From: Poriferisodalis sp965214215
GTDB taxonomy: Bacteria > Actinomycetota > Acidimicrobiia > Acidimicrobiales > Poriferisodalaceae
Direction of reading: 5' to 3'
Assembly: GCF_965214215.1 (NCBI RefSeq)
Contig: NZ_CBDCBD010000003.1
Span: forward strand, 1,488,001-1,552,000
Length of the DNA stretch: 64,000 bases
This document shows positions 59,896-64,000 of the stretch, in pieces. The notes beneath the pieces are model-generated. The model was given only the letters and a program-made list of their open reading frames with translations. It made no database searches and was not told where the DNA came from. How positions within the stretch are numbered: the stretch's first letter is position 1; each line of letters starts with the position of its first letter. A program made the translations under genes and the position numbers.

Positions 59896-61227
59896 ATGTC
59901 CAACAGACTCACCACAGCGCTGCTCGCGCTGCTCACCTTCGCCGCCGCCATGGTGATCGTGCCGCTCGCGACCCCCGACGACGCCGGCGCGGACACACGC
60001 ACCAAGACCGTGCAGCGCTGCTCCTATGACCCATTCGCAGGCCGCCAGTGCTGGACCGAGACCGTCAACGTCTCCCACGTCCACCGCTGCGGCGCAGGCC
60101 TGACGGGCACCTACCCGAACTGCTACCCCATCCCGCCGGTGACCCAGCCCGTGTGCCCAGCAGGCATGACCGGCACACCCCCCAACTGCTACCCGCCGCC
60201 GCCCGCCACAACCGAACCGCCGCCACCCCCGACAACTGCGCCGCCTCCGCCCACGACGCAGCCTCCGCCCACCACGACCGTCTACGTGCCGCCCACGACG
60301 ACCACGACAGCCCCGCCGCAATGCCCCGCCGGGGAGACTGGCACACCCCCGAACTGCCAGAAGGCGGAATGCCGCGCAGGCCAGACCGGCACCCCACCCG
60401 ACTGCAAGACCGGCCGCGACCCGACGCGATGCGCCACGGGCTATCACCGCAACGGGAGCACCTGCCACGCCAACCACGACTGGACCAAGATCCCCTGCGG
60501 CACCGGCACATGGACACCCCATGTCGGACACACTCCCAAGCAGCAATCCCCCTGCGAAGACGACAAAGACGACGAGGACCGCTGGCTTCATGCGTGCAGA
60601 CACATCGACATCATCATTTTCGGCGGCGTTCCCCATGCTCACGACGGCTTGGCTTGTCACGACAGCGCACCCCCAGACCATCACTGCGGACAAGGGGAGC
60701 ACACGCACGACGGAAAGAACTGCCATTCCCAAGAAACCGTGCACCCAGAAACCAATGAAATCGACACCTTCGCAAACCTTGTGATCGAGTCATACGAGGT
60801 GCGGATAGAGGCCACGCAACAAGTCGTCTGCACTCTTGGCACGGGCGGTATCGCCGCCAAAGCGGCTAAAGAGTTGATCAACGCAGGCGCGAAAGTTTGG
60901 GGATGGATTGCCGGCGCTGTCCTCGAGCAAGAGCTTCCAGGCCCCTGCGACGCGCTCTATGAGCGCATTCAAAAGCAAGTCAGAGACCTGATCGAGGACG
61001 GCCGCCTACCGGGCACCGGAGACGACGACCAAGACGACGAATCAGATGACGATTCAGACTCCGACGACGACAGCTACACCCCGTACGAGAACGATGATGG
61101 GAAGATCGATGCGGACGGCCGCGCGCGTGCTGAGGAGCAATGGCGGAAAGGCAACCTGCCGACCGCCGAATTCAAGAAGATCAACCGCCGTTATGAGTGC
61201 GACACCTACGGTCGGGAATGCGAATGA
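59896..61227 (+). CDS. Secreted Cys/Pro-rich repeat protein, variant 2, unknown function
   Basis: A 443-residue exported protein whose first 171 residues equal those of variant 1 (signal peptide, Cys repeats, Pro/Thr linker). It has four rather than five C-x-A-G-x-T-G-T-x-P-x-C repeats. After the shared DWTKIPCGTGTWTPH it diverges: a His/Cys-rich stretch (CRHIDIIIFGGVPHAHDGLA, HHCGQGEHTHDGKNCH) that could bind metal, a helical part (ATQQVVCTLGTGGIAAKAAK, LINAGAKVWGWIAGAVL), an acidic Asp/Ser run, and a charged tail ending CDTYGRECE. Followed by two small genes in start/stop overlap. Variable C-terminus with fixed N-terminus suggests cassette exchange. Confidence 0.75.
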   Translation: MSNRLTTALLALLTFAAAMVIVPLATPDDAGADTRTKTVQRCSYDPFAGRQCWTETVNVSHVHRCGAGLTGTYPNCYPIPPVTQPVCPAGMTGTPPNCYPPPPATTEPPPPPTTAPPPPTTQPPPTTTVYVPPTTTTTAPPQCPAGETGTPPNCQKAECRAGQTGTPPDCKTGRDPTRCATGYHRNGSTCHANHDWTKIPCGTGTWTPHVGHTPKQQSPCEDDKDDEDRWLHACRHIDIIIFGGVPHAHDGLACHDSAPPDHHCGQGEHTHDGKNCHSQETVHPETNEIDTFANLVIESYEVRIEATQQVVCTLGTGGIAAKAAKELINAGAKVWGWIAGAVLEQELPGPCDALYERIQKQVRDLIEDGRLPGTGDDDQDDESDDDSDSDDDSYTPYENDDGKIDADGRARAEEQWRKGNLPTAEFKKINRRYECDTYGRECE

Positions 61228-61382
61228 GCGCCAAGAGCTACTCTGAACCCATGACAGTCCCTCCTGCGGGCGGTATCCGCGTGCCCGACACCCCCCAACG
61301 GCTGCTGCGGTTGCTCGCCGTGCTCGCTGTCTCTTGGCAGCTGTTGGGCGATGGAGCACCGAGAAATCTGGTGAACCCGTGA
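61224..61382 (+). CDS. Small protein linking secreted variant 2 and the membrane protein
   Basis: A 52-residue frame that begins in the ATGA overlap with variant 2 and ends in a GTGA overlap with the next gene. It reads MSAKSYSEPMTVPPAGG, then a hydrophobic LLRLLAVLAVSWQLL. Its first residues resemble those of the gene after variant 1. It may be a small membrane peptide or the decayed start of a former partner that now serves translational coupling. Confidence 0.5.
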   Translation: MSAKSYSEPMTVPPAGGIRVPDTPQRLLRLLAVLAVSWQLLGDGAPRNLVNP

Positions 61383-61831
61383 GCACCGCAGAGAAGCCGG
61401 CCGCTCAAGAGCCGCAGGGAGCGCGCAAAGGAGTTTGGCGCAAAGGCATCTTGACCAGAGAATTCTGGCGTAAGGGTCCAATGGGCATCCTTGCGGGGGT
61501 GGCATGTCTGATCTACGTCTACCTCCACGTCCATTTCGGCAGGGTCGAGACCCCTTGGGGCGTCGTGTCGGGTGTGCCGTTCATGCTCCTCAAGTTGGCA
61601 CTCATGTTGGCATTGGCTGTTGCGTTGTACCCCTTTGCCGGACGGTTGGAATTCTGGTGGCAGCGCCGACGCAGGACGGCCGTAGTGATTGGCGCTGCGT
61701 TGGTTTTGCTGTCCTATTGGCTCCCCGCGGGCTGGGATCTTCTGATACTGCTGGTGCTCATGATTGCCGGGGCTTACGAGTGGGTCAAGCTCCGCGGTCG
61801 CAGTTGGGTTGCTATGAAAGAGCGCCAATAG
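61379..61831 (+). CDS. Small membrane protein downstream of secreted variant 2
   Basis: A 150-residue protein from GTG 61379. After a charged N-terminus (GARKGVWRKGILTREFWRKG) it has four hydrophobic stretches: MGILAGVACLIYVYLHV, FMLLKLALMLALAVALYPF, AVVIGAALVLLSYWLPAG and LLILLVLMIAGAYEWV. No family recognised. It differs from the protein after variant 1 in length and sequence, as expected if each variant has its own partner. Confidence 0.65.
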   Translation: MSTAEKPAAQEPQGARKGVWRKGILTREFWRKGPMGILAGVACLIYVYLHVHFGRVETPWGVVSGVPFMLLKLALMLALAVALYPFAGRLEFWWQRRRRTAVVIGAALVLLSYWLPAGWDLLILLVLMIAGAYEWVKLRGRSWVAMKERQ

Positions 61832-61981
61832 GCGCCGACTTGCGGAAACGCTCAACGTCCCCGCCGAAGAGGCCACGAGCGCTGCACCCGCGAGTCCCGC
61901 GGTGACGGCAACTCACGTAGTCGCGTGCGCCGCTTCTGTCCAAGCGATCTCCGATTTGATCTCAGACTTCGGCGTCGCTGA

Positions 61982-63583
61982 TCAGGGGTCGATGAGGACG
62001 CCGGGGTTGAGGATGCCGTTGGGGTCGAGGCGCTTCTTGGCGGCCCGGACGGCCTCGGCGAACAGCTCCGGGCGCTGGCGGTCGTAGGCGTCGGGTCGGT
62101 GCATGCGTCCGACTGCGTGGTGGTGGGTGGCGGTTCCGCCTGCGGAGACCAATGCCTCATTGGCGGCGTCTTTGACAGCCTGCCACTGCTCAAGCTCCCC
62201 GCCTGGGGTGCCCATGCCCGACCACGTGTAGTACGGGGCGGGACCGTCGGTGTAGACGTGGGTGAACCGGCATGACAGCGAGTGGTGCTCACCGAACACC
62301 TCGGCCAGCACAGCACCGACCTTCTCGCGCACCACGGCATCGAATTCGGGCCACTGGTCCCAGGTGATTGCGGTCTCAAACGTGTCGTTGATGAGGCCCA
62401 GCGAGGTCTCCACGCCTTTGCCGACGCCGATGAACGCGTTGCGCCAGGCACCGACGGCGCCGCCGCGCCCGGTCGGGGTTCCCGTCCCGTCGTCGATCTG
62501 GATCTCGTCGTCGGGCACATGCCCGTCGCAGCCTCGGGCGATCTCGACGGCCTGGGCGATGTTGTGGCGCTGTGTCAGCTCGGCCGATTCGAACGACACG
62601 ATCACCAGCGCATGCTCGCCGTTCATGCCCGCCGCTCGTCCGGCTTCGGCCGGGTCGAGAATCCGCAGGTTGGCAGGCCACATCTTTGCCTGGACGAGGC
62701 GCCGCACAGCGTCGTAGCCGGCTTCCCACGACGGGAAGGTGATGCCGGCGGTGGCGCGGAACGTGGGCCGCTTCTGGATTCGCATCCATGCCTCGGTGAT
62801 GATTCCGTAGATGCCTTCCGAACCGATCACCATGCGGTCGGGGCTCGGGCCGGCGCCCGAGCCGGGCAGCCGGCGCGATTCCCACCAGCCCGACGGCGTG
62901 ATCATCCGAGTCGACTCGACGAACTCGTCGATGTGGGTGTGGTTGGTGGCGTAGTGGCCACCCGAGCGAGTGGCGATCCAGCCGCCGAGTGTGGAGAAGC
63001 GGAACGACTGCGGGAAGTGGCGCAGCGTGTGCCCGCTGGGCCGCAGCTGGTCCTCCAAGTGAGGTCCGAACACGCCGGCCTGGATGCGAGCCGCCCTCGA
63101 CACGTCGTCGATCTCAAGCACTTGGTCGAGCTGGTCCAGCGAGATCACCACGGTGGGTCCGCGGTCTTCGGGAGGCGTGAGGCCCCACACCACCGAGGAT
63201 CCGCCGCCATAGGGCACGGCGATGTAGCCGTTGGTGTCGCACCAGTCGAGCGTGGCCTCCACCTCGGTCTCGTCGCGGGGGTGCGCTACGACATCGGGCG
63301 GGTTCGGGAAATCCAGGTTGAAGGCCCGGACGCGCTCGGTGAAGTGGGCGCCGTAGGCGTAGCGGGCTCGGTCGTAGGTGCTCACTGAGCACCAGCCGGC
63401 TACCGAGTCGGGAATCGAGATGCGCGGCGGTCGCAGGTCGGCATCATCCACCGACGGGACCGGCTTGGCCACGATCTCGGTGCCGTACTGGGCCGAGAGC
63501 TTCTTTGCCAGATCGGCCCTTTCGGCGTCGGTCGGTTCCTCCGATTCCAAGCACCACGCCCAGAACGACTTGCGGTCTGCCAT
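61982..63583 (-). CDS. FAD-binding oxidase, alkyldihydroxyacetonephosphate synthase-like
   Basis: A 533-residue VAO/PCMH-family flavoprotein. The FAD domain includes VAHPRDETEVEATLDWCDTN, YGGGSSVVWGLTPPEDRGPT, HFPQSFRFSTLGGWIATRSG and MVIGSEGIYGIITEAWMRIQ. The C-terminal cap has SLSCRFTHVYTDGPAPYYTW and THHHAVGRMH, the AGPS-type His cluster, and ends KKRLDPNGILNPGVLI. AGPS makes the ether bond of ether lipids. In actinobacteria related proteins oxidise other substrates, so the lipid role is plausible but not proven. Confidence 0.83.
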   Translation of the reverse strand: MADRKSFWAWCLESEEPTDAERADLAKKLSAQYGTEIVAKPVPSVDDADLRPPRISIPDSVAGWCSVSTYDRARYAYGAHFTERVRAFNLDFPNPPDVVAHPRDETEVEATLDWCDTNGYIAVPYGGGSSVVWGLTPPEDRGPTVVISLDQLDQVLEIDDVSRAARIQAGVFGPHLEDQLRPSGHTLRHFPQSFRFSTLGGWIATRSGGHYATNHTHIDEFVESTRMITPSGWWESRRLPGSGAGPSPDRMVIGSEGIYGIITEAWMRIQKRPTFRATAGITFPSWEAGYDAVRRLVQAKMWPANLRILDPAEAGRAAGMNGEHALVIVSFESAELTQRHNIAQAVEIARGCDGHVPDDEIQIDDGTGTPTGRGGAVGAWRNAFIGVGKGVETSLGLINDTFETAITWDQWPEFDAVVREKVGAVLAEVFGEHHSLSCRFTHVYTDGPAPYYTWSGMGTPGGELEQWQAVKDAANEALVSAGGTATHHHAVGRMHRPDAYDRQRPELFAEAVRAAKKRLDPNGILNPGVLIDP

Positions 63584-63699
63584 TGCTCATGCCTCCACGT
63601 GCGGGACCGCCAACCTAGAGGCCGGGTTGCCCGCGGGCGCAGCTAACCGCAGCAGTCCGGCTGCGTACGGACGCTGGCGCCTGCCGCGGCGCCAACCTG

Positions 63700-64000
63700 T
63701 CAATCGTCTGCGAGCAGCGCCCTGCTGATGACCAGTTTCTGAATCTCGCTCGTGCCCTCGCCGATGATCATGAGCGGGGCGTCGCGGTAGTAGCGCTCCA
63801 CCGGGTACTCGGTGGAGAACCCGTTGCCGCCGTGGATGCGCATGGCATCCAGCGACAGCTCGGCCGCGGTCTCCGACGCGAACAGCTTGGCCATGCCCGC
63901 GGCCAGGTCGACCCGCTCGCCGGCATCGGCTTTGCGGGCGGCGTCGTAGGTCATCAAGCGCGCAGCGTGCAGCTTGGTGGCCATCTCGGCGATCTTGAAG
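63700..64000 (-). CDS. Acyl-CoA dehydrogenase, C-terminal part, cut by window edge
   Basis: The frame enters from beyond 64000 and ends at 63700. The visible residues contain RLMTYDAARKADAGERVDLA, AMRIHGGNGFSTEYPVERYY and RDAPLMIIGEGTSEIQKLVI, the C-terminal four-helix domain of acyl-CoA dehydrogenases with the conserved IHGG and GTSEIQ segments. The catalytic Glu position and FAD domain lie outside or at the edge, so substrate class cannot be judged. Probably cotranscribed with nothing visible; the FAD oxidase gene lies 116 bp upstream on the same strand sense. Confidence 0.87.
   Translation of the reverse strand, partial: FKIAEMATKLHAARLMTYDAARKADAGERVDLAAGMAKLFASETAAELSLDAMRIHGGNGFSTEYPVERYYRDAPLMIIGEGTSEIQKLVISRALLADD

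Noticed and set aside
61982..63388. Plus-strand frame (368 codons) opposite the FAD oxidase
   Set aside because: Antisense shadow of a flavoprotein with clear FAD motifs.
1..64000. tRNA, rRNA or prophage genes
   Set aside because: No cloverleaf with a GTTCRANNC T-arm, rRNA core sequence, or phage structural genes were seen by eye; a dedicated tRNA scan was not possible.

Overview
The window is GC-rich, densely coded bacterial DNA. I infer a free-living or host-associated member of the Actinobacteriota, most like Acidimicrobiia. The basis is five F420-type luciferase-like (LLM) oxidoreductases, acyl-CoA and CoA-transferase chemistry, an SCO6745-type protein, very GC-rich third codon positions, and several genes whose GTG start lies 6-8 nt after a TANNNT box, the actinobacterial leaderless pattern. 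No rRNA, tRNA, CRISPR array or prophage was seen. Taxonomy is inference.

Layout. 1-12 kb: a VapBC toxin-antitoxin pair cut by the window edge, a dienelactone hydrolase, a MaoC-type hotdog hydratase, a giant secreted subtilase with Calx-beta repeats, a decayed copy of the hydratase 3' end, and an AlbA_2/Schlafen-type gene. 11.7-30.3 kb: catabolism of CoA thioesters and redox chemistry (PlsC acyltransferase, two overlapping class III CoA-transferases, three LLM oxidoreductases, an acyl-CoA carboxylase beta chain, a nitroreductase-SRPBCC fusion, a PLP aminotransferase, a PaaK-type ligase), plus a MacB/FtsX-type ABC exporter pair and a lipoprotein. 30.3-39.7 kb: a Fic AMP-transferase, NIPSNAP, HpcH/HpaI aldolase, a large unknown glycine-rich protein, amidohydrolase, AIM24, and a two-gene unit ending in a UGSC-family selenoprotein read through an in-frame UGA with a clear bacterial SECIS hairpin. 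39.7-52.1 kb: two MFS transporters, two more LLM enzymes, Tag glycosylase, 5-formyl-THF cyclo-ligase, a fatty acid hydroxylase-like membrane enzyme, SDR, SurE, a metallophosphoesterase and an ABC-F ATPase, with hairpins in most convergent gaps.

52.3-61.8 kb is the accessory highlight: a tandem duplication of a module made of a lipoprotein solute-binding protein, a strong hairpin, a serine recombinase remnant, a secreted Cys/Pro-rich protein, and small membrane proteins in start/stop overlap. The two secreted proteins share a 650-bp block that is identical except for one base I could see, but have unrelated C-terminal halves and different downstream partners. This resembles the cassette logic of polymorphic effectors. 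An intact serine recombinase sits between the copies, and an inverted-repeat motif marks the edge of the identical block.

62-64 kb returns to metabolism: an AGPS-like FAD oxidase and the C-terminal part of an acyl-CoA dehydrogenase cut by the window end.

Three items deserve most attention: the UGSC selenoprotein with its partner (37.3-39.0 kb), the variable-C-terminus secreted protein pair (54.4-61.8 kb), and the homopolymeric C tract that separates a leaderless-looking GTG from the reading frame of the giant protease (2.5 kb), a possible phase switch.
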